Assembly: GCF_007421925.1 (NCBI RefSeq)
Contig: NZ_QMDX01000004.1
Location: 1 to 64,000, forward strand
Length of the DNA stretch: 64,000 nucleotides
From: Haloglomus irregulare
GTDB lineage: Archaea; Halobacteriota; Halobacteria; Halobacteriales; Haloarculaceae
Direction: 5' to 3'
Positions 1 to 8,764 of this stretch are shown in pieces. The stretch's first letter is position 1, and each line of letters begins with the position of its first letter. A model generated the notes under the pieces. That model ran no database searches. It was given only the letters and a program-made list of their open reading frames with translations, and was not told the DNA's origin. The position numbers and the translations under genes were made by a program.

Positions 1-90
1 CGAGTTGGGAACCTCTCCGCCGTGGGAGCCCGTCTGTGACGGGAACCCCACGACTGAAGTCGTGGGAGGAAGTCAGCCTCGCGGTAGCGG
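1..90 (+). mobile_element. Right end of an IS200/IS605 (IS1341/TnpB)-type element
   Basis: The palindrome CCCCACGACT-GAAGTCGTGGGA lies at about positions 46-68 and would fold into a strong hairpin. From what I know of haloarchaeal IS200/IS605 and IS1341 elements, this kind of hairpin sits just downstream of tnpB near the right end. One frame running in from the window edge ends in a stop at 37-39 and could be the last codons of a transposase, but twelve residues are too few to prove it. The exonuclease-like pseudogene begins straight after the hairpin, so the element probably inserted in or beside that gene. The outer boundary is not defined here. Confidence 0.5.
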
Positions 91-686
91 GCGGCAGCAC
101 TCCCCGAATCCGCGAACGGATCGTAGTCATACTCGGCGTACCACACGTGACCGTCGCTCCCGTCCAGCACCGATTCTCGGCGTGTCGAGTCGAACAGGAT
201 GGTGTGTGCGCCGGTCGGCGAGTTCCGTCCCCTCCGACGGTCCGTGCGCCGTCTGGGTCGTGCTGAGTCGTTTCCTGACCGGCTGCCACAGGTCGGCGGA
301 CGTGACACCGTCGAACGGCCAGTCGACGCCCTGCTGGATGCACGGCGTGCGGATGACGGGAGACCGGACCCACCCTGCCACGAGTCGGCGTTGTACGCGC
401 CGAGACGGTTGTACTCGCGGTCGAATCGCTCGAACAGCACGCGGCCCATCGGCGTCAACAGCTCGTTCTCGTCCTCGGCGACTCGCACGCGCACAGCCGC
501 TTCGCTGGTATCGGTCAGCGACTCGGCCAGCTGCTCGCCGTCGGCGTGATGTGGGCCGGAGTTGAGCACCAGAGTCGCGTGGCCGCCGGGGAACCAGAGC
601 CCCGAAACCGTGATGCCATCCGTCCAGCCAAAGCCCGTCGTCTCGACGTCCCACGCCACGTGAGCGTGGTCCGAATGGTCGAACAT
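90..686 (-). pseudogene. Frameshifted DEDD 3'-5' exonuclease-like protein
   Basis: Reading from an ATG at 686, the first about 110 residues form a sensible protein with WDVETTGFGW near the N-terminus, the DxE motif I of DEDD-family exonucleases. Near position 355 the reading frame jumps by one base (the continuation PVIRTPCIQQGVDWPFDG is in another frame). Near 214 it jumps back (GAHTILFDS, then HVWYAEYDYDPF). Two compensating frameshifts inside an otherwise coherent protein show a decayed gene. There is no stop before the IS hairpin, so the C-terminus was probably lost or displaced by the element. The family call rests on motif I and overall look. Confidence 0.6.
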
Positions 687-1411
687 CGCGTCCGAACGTG
701 TCGCCAGCGGTGCGTATACTCCTGAGCGTGTAGCTCCCGGAACGTCCGACTACTCCGTTATCAGTGGGCTGTCGGTCTCATAAGAGACTGGAGGACGTCG
801 TAAGTAGCGTAGGCACCTCATTGCGGCATAACATCGTGGATGTGGAACTATTCGGAGAACACGTCGAAACGTCTGAGGAGGCAACCACACTCGGCGACCC
901 CCCGAACTCCCCGGAAAACTGCTCGGGGCGTTCGAAGCCGAACGCCACGGGAGGACCTCTCGAACGTCGGCGCTGGCCCTGGCCGAGATACCGGCTACTT
1001 CCACGGACCCGACCACGGGATCGGTATCGCGTCTCCAACTGGACGTCCGTAACCGGCCCGTCTCAAGAGATCATGATCCACGGTCATATGGTTCGTCCCA
1101 AGGACGGTTTCTACGCTGTCGATCGATTCGGCCCGTTCGGGGTTCGAAAGGCATCTTCGGTAGTTGGAGCGGTCATCATCCGGGTCTGCAGTACGATCGA
1201 CGTGATCCTGGCTGTCCCCGTTGGACCTCGGGGCCTGATACGAACCGCGTGCCGAATACCGCGTGCGACCGTAGCGCGATGGGGGTATCAGGGCTACTCG
1301 GGTCGGTCATGGCAGGGCATGGATGTGACAACCGGCAGCCAGTATGCGATACCCCTATCTCAAACATTTATTACTCGTATCGTCCAACCGCCGAAGACAG
1401 AATAGATCATC
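687..1411. other. Long non-coding or degraded stretch
   Basis: About 720 nt with no gene I can recognise. The open frames here have unusual composition for this genome, with many Ser, Arg and Thr residues and no domain signature. Short pieces around 840-960 (a frame with EHVETSEEATT, another with FEAERHGRTSR) vaguely resemble halves of a winged-helix regulator in different frames, which would fit a decayed gene. That is only an impression. The last about 50 nt carry the promoter of the downstream histidine kinase. Confidence 0.4.
1363..1373 (+). promoter_or_regulatory. TATA-like box for the histidine kinase gene
   Basis: AACATTTATTA is an AT-rich island in GC-rich DNA, about 40-50 nt upstream of the ATG at 1412. 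That spacing predicts a short leader. Assigned from position and composition only. Confidence 0.4.
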
Positions 1412-3814
1412 ATGAGCACAGTTCCGGACGCCATCCACGTCCTTCATGTCGATGACGAGCCGGATTTTGCCGACATGGCCGCGTCGTTCCTCGAACGCGA
1501 GGACGAGCGTCTCAGCATCAGAACTGCGACCAGTGCTGAGGCGGGACTGGAGCGGTTGGGCGACGACGAGTTCGACTGTGTCATCTCGGACTACGATATG
1601 CCGGGGACGACCGGTATCGAGTTCCTCCGGGCGGTGCGCGACGACTACCCTGATCTCCCGTTCATCCTCTACACCGGCAAGGGGTCGGAGGAGGTCGCCA
1701 GCGATGCCATCTCCGCCGGTGTCTCCGACTATCTCCAGAAGGAGACCGGAACCGACCAGTACAGTGTCCTGGCCAACCGCATCACGAATCTCGTCAGTCA
1801 GTATCGGGCGATCGCCACCGTCGAGGAGTATGCCAGCCACCGCGAGGAGAGCGAACAGTACCGCCAACAGCTCCTGGAAATCGTCTCCGATACGGCCCTC
1901 TCGGACCCCGAGAAGATCGACCGCTTGCTCGCGCTTGGGCGCGACCGACTGGGGGTCGAAAACGGACACCTCGTTATCATCGACGAGGAGACCGACCGGC
2001 ACGAGGTCGTCAGGATCTCCGGCTCCGAAATCGTTCGAGAGGGTGTCACCGATCTTTCCACTACCTACTGCCGCAAAACGATCCAGTCCGACGGGATACT
2101 GGATGTCTACCGGGCTGGTGACCAGGGCTGGGAGGGTGACCCTGCCTACGAGGCGTTCGGCCTGGAGTGCTATATCGGTGGGAAGCTCGGTATGGACGAC
2201 CGACTGTTCGGCACCCTCTGTTTTGCCGGTGAATGCTCACGCGAACCGTTCACACACAACGAGAAGGCGTTCTTCGAGCTGTTACGGCAGTGGTTCACCC
2301 ACATGCTCGATCGGAGACGGCGCTTGAACCAAGCCGAGACCATCTTCGAGCACACCCAGGATGCGCTCTTCCTGATCGACGTAGTCGACGAACGGACGTT
2401 CACCCTCCAGTCGGTGAACCGTGCCTACGAGGAACTGACTGGAGCCACGGCCGCTGATGTCCAGGGGCGGACACCACAGGACCTGCTGAGTGACGACCAA
2501 GCAGCCAACGTGGTAACGAAGTATCAGGAGTGTATCGAGAAGCGCGAACCCATCGAATACGACGAACGACTCACGTTCGGCGAGACGACGAAATGGTGGC
2601 ATACACGCCTTGCGCCGGTCATCGAGGACGACAACATCGTTCAACTGGCCGGGGCGACCCGTGACATCACGTCACAAACTGAGCGGGAAGCGCGCCTGCA
2701 AGCGCTCAACGAGACGAGCCAGGAACTGATGGCCGCGAGCACTCCACAGCAGGTCGCCGAGATTGGCGTCGGGGCGGCGCGGGAGGTCCTGGGGCTGGAG
2801 GCGAATGCGGTCCATCTCTACGACGACGAGCGAGACGGCCTCGTGGCACTGGCACAGACGGCACTCAGCGAGGAACTCGTCGGTGAGGCCCCCACGTTCA
2901 CGGAGGGAGACAGCATCGCGTGGCGCGTCTACGAGACCGGAGAGGCAGTTGCCGTGGACAGCGTCCACGACGACCCGAATATACTGAACCCGGACTCGCC
3001 AGTGGAGAGCGAACTCTGTATTCCGATCGGCGACCGAGGAATCCTGCTCAACGCCTCGGAGGAGCCGGAAGCGTTCGATACACAGGACGTCGTCCTCGGA
3101 GAGCTGCTAGCTGGCAACATGGCGGCTGCACTCGAGCAGATCGATCGAACCGCACAAGTCCGTATCCGTGAACGGAATCTGGAACGACAGAACGAGCGCC
3201 TGGATGAGTTCGCCGGTGTCCTCAGCCACGACCTCCGCAATCCTCTCTCCGTCGCACAGGGCCGTTTGGAACTCCTGGCTGAGGAGTGCACCAGCGACCA
3301 TACCGAGGCGATCGACCGTGCGCTGACCCGGATCGACGAACTGACGCAGACACTCCTCCAACTGGCCCGTGGGAGCAAGCGAGTGCACGACACGGAGACC
3401 GTCGATCTCGCGGAACTGTCGGAGACCTGCTGGCAGAACGTCGAGTCGAGTGACGCGAGTCTCCGTGCGGACGTCGAGCGCACCGTCGAAGCCGACCGGA
3501 GCCGGCTGGCACAGTTGCTGGAGAACCTGCTCCGGAACGCCGTCGAACATGGTGGGGACGACGTCGAGATCCGCATCGGCGACCTGTCGGACGGGTTCTT
3601 CGTAGCGGACGACGGACCAGGGGTTCCGGCCGACGAGCGCGATGCGGTGTTCGAGTGGGGGTACTCGACACGGAAGGACGGGACCGGGTTCGGGCTGAGT
3701 ATCGTCAAGACGGTTGCAGAGACCCACGGCTGGACGATTACGGTCACGGAATCCGCCGAGGGTGGCGCGCGGTTCGAACTGACGGGCGTGAGTGGCTCGG
3801 GAACGAGCACCTGA
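1412..3814 (+). CDS. Hybrid response-regulator/sensor histidine kinase (REC-GAF-PAS-GAF-HisKA-HATPase)
   Basis: A soluble 800-residue two-component protein with no membrane segment, so it should sense a cytoplasmic or redox/light-type cue. An N-terminal receiver domain (about 8-125) has the acidic pair D14-D15 and phospho-acceptor D60 in SDYDMPG. It is followed by a GAF domain (about 160-300), a PAS domain (about 308-420, with TRDIT at its end), a second GAF (about 425-580), HisKA with SHDLRNPL (H606), and a HATPase domain with LLRNAVEHGG (N box), DDGPGVP and GTGFGLSIVK. Receiver-first kinases of this layout are common in haloarchaea. The receiver may take phosphate from another kinase and tune this one. 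No partner regulator lies next to it. Confidence 0.9.
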   Translation: MSTVPDAIHVLHVDDEPDFADMAASFLEREDERLSIRTATSAEAGLERLGDDEFDCVISDYDMPGTTGIEFLRAVRDDYPDLPFILYTGKGSEEVASDAISAGVSDYLQKETGTDQYSVLANRITNLVSQYRAIATVEEYASHREESEQYRQQLLEIVSDTALSDPEKIDRLLALGRDRLGVENGHLVIIDEETDRHEVVRISGSEIVREGVTDLSTTYCRKTIQSDGILDVYRAGDQGWEGDPAYEAFGLECYIGGKLGMDDRLFGTLCFAGECSREPFTHNEKAFFELLRQWFTHMLDRRRRLNQAETIFEHTQDALFLIDVVDERTFTLQSVNRAYEELTGATAADVQGRTPQDLLSDDQAANVVTKYQECIEKREPIEYDERLTFGETTKWWHTRLAPVIEDDNIVQLAGATRDITSQTEREARLQALNETSQELMAASTPQQVAEIGVGAAREVLGLEANAVHLYDDERDGLVALAQTALSEELVGEAPTFTEGDSIAWRVYETGEAVAVDSVHDDPNILNPDSPVESELCIPIGDRGILLNASEEPEAFDTQDVVLGELLAGNMAAALEQIDRTAQVRIRERNLERQNERLDEFAGVLSHDLRNPLSVAQGRLELLAEECTSDHTEAIDRALTRIDELTQTLLQLARGSKRVHDTETVDLAELSETCWQNVESSDASLRADVERTVEADRSRLAQLLENLLRNAVEHGGDDVEIRIGDLSDGFFVADDGPGVPADERDAVFEWGYSTRKDGTGFGLSIVKTVAETHGWTITVTESAEGGARFELTGVSGSGTST

Positions 3815-4373
3815 GATCGTAAACTGCTCCGCCGGGTTTCGTGGCTCTATCGACTTCCCCGATCGGCATCTGGTGAATCCGCCCTCTGCGTTCGGCACGA
3901 GGATGGAAACGTATCACCATCCGGGAGTCCCGACAGAGCCCCCATATTCAACTCCGGACGAACTGGAAACACTCGTCAGTCGCCTGGGTCCGGTTGCGTC
4001 CGACGGAGTCGCGCAGGCCCCCGACGGTCCTCAGCCGGGTCGCGATGTCCCGCTCTGAGCCTTCGCCGTTCCTGGGCGGAGCCGTTCCGTGATGGTGGCG
4101 CAGTTTCACCCAGTGCTGGTGGACGTCCACCGCATCCACACCCAGCGCTCGGGCCTCGACTCGGAGGCGGCCGTACCACAGGCGGTCGATAAGAGCGTGC
4201 GCTATCCGGGGCGGACTCCCCATACCCGAGCCACTCGGGACACTCGAGGGTCGCCCCGGCAACAACGGGCAGGCGTTCCGGCCGGCGAATCTGACTCCGG
4301 GCGAAGGACATATACCGGGTAGCGCGTAATCATGCCCAGACATGGCATGCCGGAGCCGGAGGGTGGGAACGGA
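3815..4373. other. Intergenic stretch without a recognised gene
   Basis: About 560 nt between the kinase and the next membrane-protein gene. A minus-strand frame (about 3948-4200) reads ALIDRLWYGRLRVEARALGVD and on into HQHWVKLRHH, which looks protein-like, but it has no start with a promoter and no family I know. It may be a gene remnant. A perfect 14-bp palindrome GGTGGACGTCCACC lies at 4118-4131. The promoter of the next gene is at the right end. Confidence 0.35.
4307..4315 (+). promoter_or_regulatory. TATA-like box for the 4-TM protein gene
   Basis: GACATATAC in otherwise GC-rich DNA. A transcript start about 27 nt downstream would fall near 4335, which favours translation from the ATG at 4374 rather than the one at 4332. 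Confidence 0.4.
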
Positions 4374-5018
4374 ATGAGCGACTCGAACGATGACCCGTCG
4401 GGCGACCACGTCACGGACGCCCTGATGGGCGGGTCGGCGTACGAGCGGCTCCGATTCGAGCGGTACAGCGTCTTCAAGCAGTCCATCCCCCAGAAGATGC
4501 ACTTCCAGAGCGCCCTCCTGTTCGGGCTGGCGGCGGTGCTTCCCGTGATGGCTGCGCTGCCCGCGGACGTACGGGAGGCACTGAACGCCAACGAGGTCGC
4601 GGCCGCGTCACCGCGGGTCATCCTGCTGGGGCTACTCGGCGGCGCCCTCGTCTTCGTCTGTGGGATCGGGCTGGCCACGCTCGGCTTCGCGCGGCTCAAA
4701 CTCGGCAGTTCCATCACGGAATCGCAAGCGGAGACGATGCTCAACCTCGAGGAGGTCGCCTCGCTCCTCAGCCTCATCATCGGCGGCATCAGCATCGTCC
4801 TGACCATCTGCTACGCCCTGATGGCCCACGGTGGGATGGGGACCATCCAGGCCTACGTCCGGACGGTGGGCCGGGACCCGTACGTCGCGAGCGGTTTCGA
4901 CGTCTCCGTCGTGGCCGTGGCCGCCAGCGCGTTCGTCGGCGGCGTTGCGCTGTTCGTCCTCGCGCAGGCCATCCACCTCCAGTTCCGCCTCAAGCTGGGT
5001 GCCGACGCGAACGCGTGA
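4374..5018 (+). CDS. Uncharacterised four-span membrane protein
   Basis: A 214-residue protein of unknown function. The N-terminus is hydrophilic and acidic. It is followed by four hydrophobic stretches: around ALLFGLAAVLPVMAALPA, VILLGLLGGALVFVCGIGLA, VASLLSLIIGGISIVLTICY, and a final one ending LFVLAQAIHL. The ATG at 4374 is chosen because GGAGGG lies about 10 nt upstream and the TATA-like box predicts a transcript start near 4335. A longer form from the ATG at 4332 would add 14 residues. It has its own promoter and is followed 51 nt later by a lipoprotein gene on the same strand. I do not recognise the family. Confidence 0.75.
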   Translation: MSDSNDDPSGDHVTDALMGGSAYERLRFERYSVFKQSIPQKMHFQSALLFGLAAVLPVMAALPADVREALNANEVAAASPRVILLGLLGGALVFVCGIGLATLGFARLKLGSSITESQAETMLNLEEVASLLSLIIGGISIVLTICYALMAHGGMGTIQAYVRTVGRDPYVASGFDVSVVAVAASAFVGGVALFVLAQAIHLQFRLKLGADANA

Positions 5019-5069
5019 CGGCGCCGCGGAGGCGAACAGCGAAGTAGGGGGCCCCAGTTGCTCCCTCCA

Positions 5070-6338
5070 ATGACCGACCGACGGGACAGGTCCACACGTC
5101 GGACGTTCCTCCGACTCGGCCTCGGCGCGAGCGCCGCGCTCGCCGGCTGCATCACGCTCGCGGACTCCACCACCGAGAGCGACTCCGGGCCGGCGGCCGC
5201 GACGGCGCAGTTCCGCGGTGGCCTGTCGCGCCGGGGCTACCGACCGGACGTGACCGTTCCCGATAGCGTCGCCGTCGACTGGGCCGCACCCGTCAACACC
5301 GGGGACCACACCGCGGCGAAAGCGAGTTTCGTCCACGTCCCCCGGGCGGCGGTTCGCCGGGCCACGGGCGAGGACGATGCGGGCGACCGGCTGGTCGTTC
5401 CGGGCGACGACGGCCGAGTCCGGGCGTTCACCGCGGACGGTGAGACGGTGTGGAGCGCGGCCATCGAGGCGGCCGCGCGCGGCATCCACGGCACGCCGGC
5501 CGTCGCCGGGGGGCGGGTGTACGTCGGCGGGTACGACGGCGCGCTCTACGCCTTCGACCTCGGGTCCGGCGAGCGCGTCTGGCGGCGGAAACTCGGGGAC
5601 GCCATCGGCTCCTCGCCGGCCTACCACGACGGGACCGTCCACATGGCTGTCGAGTACTACACCCCCAGCGGCGGCGTCTTCGGCGTCGACGCCGCGACCG
5701 GCGCCGGGCGGTGGGCCGACCGCCGCCCGACTGACCACCCGCACTCGACCATCGCCATCGACCGCGAGCACGGCCGGCTGGTCGTCGGGGCGAACGACGG
5801 GGTCTGTTACGCCTGGGACTACCCCGAGCTCGAGTTCGCGTGGCGGTTCGAGACGGGCGACGCCATCAAGGGTCCCGTGGCGACGTACGACGGTGCCGCC
5901 TTCTTCGGCTCCTGGGACCGGAACGTCTACCGCGTCGACCTGGCCGACGGCACCGAGGACTGGGCCGTCGAAACCCGGAACCTGGTGATGAGCGGCCCCG
6001 CTATCGACCCGGAGCGGGGCGTCTGCTACGTCGGCAGCCACGACGGGAACTGCTACGCGCTCGATACCGACGGCGGGACCGAGCTGTGGCGCTTCCCCAC
6101 CGGCGGCCGCATCGTCGGCTGTCCGACGACGACCGGCGACCGCGTCGTCTTCGGCTCGAAGGACCGCTCCTGCTACGCCGTCGACGCACGCGACGGCAGT
6201 CCGGTGTGGGAGCAGTCGCTCGACGGCTGGGTGACGAGCACGCCGCTGGTGACCGGCCGCGGGGTGTACGTCACCGAGCGCGCACCACAGGGTGCCGACG
6301 GCCCGCCGGGACACGCGTACGCGCTCCGGGAGGCGTGA
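5070..6338 (+). CDS. Tat-exported lipoprotein with PQQ-like beta-propeller
   Basis: 422 residues. The N-terminus has twin arginines (RRTFLRLGLG), a hydrophobic core and the lipobox LAGC, so it should be exported by Tat and lipid-anchored outside the membrane. The rest is made of repeated propeller blades of the PQQ/WD40-like type (for example GRVYVGGYDGALYAFDLGSG, VCYVGSHDGNCYALDTDGG, VVFGSKDRSCYAVDARDG), each about 40 residues with a Y-A-x-D turn. Such domains bind quinone cofactors in dehydrogenases or act as assembly platforms (BamB-like). Nothing here shows a catalytic dehydrogenase, so the role is unknown. The ATG at 5070 is preferred over an in-frame TTG twelve bases upstream. Confidence 0.85.
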   Translation: MTDRRDRSTRRTFLRLGLGASAALAGCITLADSTTESDSGPAAATAQFRGGLSRRGYRPDVTVPDSVAVDWAAPVNTGDHTAAKASFVHVPRAAVRRATGEDDAGDRLVVPGDDGRVRAFTADGETVWSAAIEAAARGIHGTPAVAGGRVYVGGYDGALYAFDLGSGERVWRRKLGDAIGSSPAYHDGTVHMAVEYYTPSGGVFGVDAATGAGRWADRRPTDHPHSTIAIDREHGRLVVGANDGVCYAWDYPELEFAWRFETGDAIKGPVATYDGAAFFGSWDRNVYRVDLADGTEDWAVETRNLVMSGPAIDPERGVCYVGSHDGNCYALDTDGGTELWRFPTGGRIVGCPTTTGDRVVFGSKDRSCYAVDARDGSPVWEQSLDGWVTSTPLVTGRGVYVTERAPQGADGPPGHAYALREA

Positions 6339-6552
6339 CGGCCGCCGACGGACGGCTCACGCCCGGTAGACGATGGCCATCGCCCCGGGCCCGACCGTCC
6401 ACCGATGACGGGGGCGGGGCCGAAGCCGGCGGCGACATGGCCGCCAGCAGGGCGACTCCGACCATGGTGACCCGGGGGCCAAGCGAACGCACCTCACATA
6501 CTCGGGCCCCCACGAGCGACGACTCGGATCCGGATGGGTCGGGTCTCCCGTT

Positions 6553-7623
6553 TCAGCGCCCGGTGACTCCGCTGCCCCGCTCGACGACCGAGAGGTCCAG
6601 CCCCCCGTCCGGCCGGATACCGTCGAACGCGAACGGGTCGGCACCGTCGGCCAGCAGCAGGGAGCCGTCGAGGTCGGCGTAGTCGCAGGCGGGCGCGAGG
6701 GCCGCCGCGGCCGCGAGCGACGCGTTCGTCTCCACCATGCAGCCGACCATCACCTCGCAGTCGTGGGCCCGGGCGGCGTGGAGCTGCCGGAGCGCGGGCC
6801 ACACGCCGCCGGCCTTGTCGAGCTTGACGACGATCACGTCCGACCGGTCGGCCACGTCGGGGACGTCCGCCGCCGTCACGCAGGACTCGTCGGCCGCGAC
6901 CGGGAGTGACGAGTGCTCGTAAACGAAGCGCAGCCCCTCCCGGTCGCTCGCGGCGACGGGCTGCTCGACGAACGCGACGTCGAAGTCCGCCAGCCAGTGG
7001 CTCTTCCGGACGGCCTCGTGGGGGGCCCAGGCCCCGTTGGCGTCGACGCGGAGGCTCGCCTGGGGGGCGCCGTCCCGGACCGCCGCGACCCGCTCGCGGT
7101 CGCGGTCCGTGCCGAGCTTCACCTTCAGGTGCTCGAACCCGGCCTCCGCCGCGGCCGCCGCGCGCTCACGCATCGCCTCGGGCGGGGCCAGCCCGACGCT
7201 GTAGCAGGACCGGGGCGCACGGTCGGGGTCGTGGCCAAGCAGCGCGTGGAGCGGGCGGTCGACCTGCCGGGCGTGGAGGTCGTGGCAGGCCACGTCGACG
7301 GCGGCCCGGGCGGCGGGGTTCCCGCGCACGACGTCGTCGAACGCGGCGTGATGGCGCTGGAGGCGTCCCGGCGGCTCCCCCTCGACGACGGCCAGCAGGT
7401 CCGGGAGCACCGTCATCGCGGTGGCGGGCGTGCCGCCGTAATACGCGTCGGGCGCGCCCGCGCCGACGCCCTCACGTCCCTGCCCGTCCGTGAGCCGGAC
7501 GACGACCGACTCGGCGGTCGCCGTGGTCCCCCGGGAGATACCGAACGGCGCGTCGAGCTCCATCCCGACGGTCTCGACCGACCAGTCGGCGACCCCGTCC
7601 CCGTCGCCGTCGGCCCCGGTCAT
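6553..7623 (-). CDS. dgcA: Enolase-superfamily epimerase (dipeptide epimerase / N-acetyl-D-Glu racemase DgcA-like)
   Basis: 356 residues in the mandelate-racemase/muconate-lactonising branch of the enolase superfamily. Catalytic signatures are intact: HLKVKLG (KxK general base), RVDANGAW (metal Asp), FVEQPV (metal Glu), AADES (metal Asp) and VVKLDKAGG (second catalytic Lys). Members epimerise L-Ala-D/L-Glu dipeptides. Close relatives paired with DUF1611 proteins are annotated DgcA, which converts N-acetyl-D-Glu to N-acetyl-L-Glu. It overlaps the upstream DUF1611 gene by 4 nt (ATGA), so the two are translationally coupled. That partner makes the DgcA reading more likely, but substrate specificity cannot be read from sequence alone. 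Confidence 0.8.
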   Translation of the reverse strand: MTGADGDGDGVADWSVETVGMELDAPFGISRGTTATAESVVVRLTDGQGREGVGAGAPDAYYGGTPATAMTVLPDLLAVVEGEPPGRLQRHHAAFDDVVRGNPAARAAVDVACHDLHARQVDRPLHALLGHDPDRAPRSCYSVGLAPPEAMRERAAAAAEAGFEHLKVKLGTDRDRERVAAVRDGAPQASLRVDANGAWAPHEAVRKSHWLADFDVAFVEQPVAASDREGLRFVYEHSSLPVAADESCVTAADVPDVADRSDVIVVKLDKAGGVWPALRQLHAARAHDCEVMVGCMVETNASLAAAAALAPACDYADLDGSLLLADGADPFAFDGIRPDGGLDLSVVERGSGVTGR

Positions 7624-8702
7624 GGCTCCAGATCGGTCGCCTCGACGATGGCGTCGACCAGCGCGTCCGCACCATCGCGGACGGGGTCGGCGGCGGGGAC
7701 GTCCAGGGCGTCGCCGTACGTCGCGAGCGCCTCGTCGACCCCGTCATCCAGCTCGTGCGTGTCGAGCGCGCCCGCGACCACGCCGGCGGGGGCCACCGGG
7801 TCGGCCAACGACTCGTACAGGCTCGCCACCCGCCCGACCGGCGGGATGGCGAACGACTCGTAGCCGTGGACCGCCCCCCGGCCCGCCTGGTGACACAGCA
7901 CCAGCGCGTCGGGCATCGCCCCGTGGAGGATGCTGGTCGTGACACCGGAGTACGCGGGGTGGACGAGCGAGCCCTGCCCCTCGACGACGAGCAGGTCGCG
8001 GTCGGCCGCGGCGGTCACCAGCCGCTCCGTGGCACCGGCGGCGAAGTCCGCGACGGTGCGGTCGATGGCGATGCCCCAGCCGGCCACGAGGATGCCGGTC
8101 TGTCCGGTCGGGACCATCGCGGTGTCGATCCCCCGTGCCCGCGCCGCCCGGACGAGTTCGCAGGTCGTCGTCATCTTGCCGGTCGAGCAGTCCGTCCCGA
8201 CCGTCCCGACGACCGTCGCGTCGACCTCGCGGGCCCGACCGTCGCTCACCGTCAGATCGGCCGGCGGCTCGCGGACGTCGACCAGCCGCGCGCCGTGCTC
8301 GGCCGCGAGGTCGACGAACGCGGCGTCGTCGTTGAGCCGGTAGTGGAGCCCCGCGACCACGTCCGCGCCCGCTCGCAGCGCCCGCTCCACGTCCCCGCGC
8401 CACGAGCGGTCGAAGCCGCCGCCGATAGGGGCGATACCGATGACGAGCGTGTCGAACGCCGGCGCCTCGTCGGCCCGACCGACGACGGGGACATCCTGCA
8501 CCCGGTCGTCGGCGACGAGGTCACGGACCGTGTGGTCGCCCGCCCCCGCGAGTTCGCGGTCCAGCACCGCGGCGACGTCGTAGTCGGCGTACCGGAGGAC
8601 GCCGAGCGCCGTCTTCGCGCGGTCGGGGAACCCCTCGTGTGCCAGGATGGCGACCCGTCCGGGGTCGAACCCGAGCGCCGTCGCCTCGCGCATGTCGCTC
8701 AT
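7620..8702 (-). CDS. dgcN: DUF1611 family protein (N-acetyltransferase DgcN-like)
   Basis: 360 residues. The N-terminal half is a Rossmann-like domain (RVAILAHEGFPDRAKTALGV). The C-terminal half has a P-loop of the form GTVGTDCSTGKMTTTCEL (about residues 166-183) and GQGSLVHPAYSGVT. This is the DUF1611 layout. In marine bacteria DgcN acetylates D-glutamate before DgcA racemises it, and the N-acetyl-L-Glu is then de-acetylated. The two genes here form an overlapping pair in the same order, which suggests uptake and recycling of D-Glu (for example from bacterial cell walls). An older view links DUF1611 to capsule or coenzyme chemistry, so the call is by context. Confidence 0.75.
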   Translation of the reverse strand: MSDMREATALGFDPGRVAILAHEGFPDRAKTALGVLRYADYDVAAVLDRELAGAGDHTVRDLVADDRVQDVPVVGRADEAPAFDTLVIGIAPIGGGFDRSWRGDVERALRAGADVVAGLHYRLNDDAAFVDLAAEHGARLVDVREPPADLTVSDGRAREVDATVVGTVGTDCSTGKMTTTCELVRAARARGIDTAMVPTGQTGILVAGWGIAIDRTVADFAAGATERLVTAAADRDLLVVEGQGSLVHPAYSGVTTSILHGAMPDALVLCHQAGRGAVHGYESFAIPPVGRVASLYESLADPVAPAGVVAGALDTHELDDGVDEALATYGDALDVPAADPVRDGADALVDAIVEATDLEP

Positions 8703-8764
8703 GTGCGACTCGGCGTACCGGCGCCGGATAAGCGCGGGGGCGTGACGGCGGGCCGGCTCCCGGG

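Noticed and set aside
764-1405. A 213-codon plus-strand frame upstream of the kinase
   Set aside because: Composition unlike the genome's proteins, no domain, and it runs through the kinase promoter.
4118-4131. Perfect 14-bp palindrome GGTGGACGTCCACC
   Set aside because: GC-rich palindromes of this size are expected by chance in such DNA and it has no clear position relative to a promoter.
4632-6314. A 560-codon open frame on the minus strand opposite the propeller lipoprotein
   Set aside because: Runs across two plus-strand genes with clear signals; sequence has no signature.
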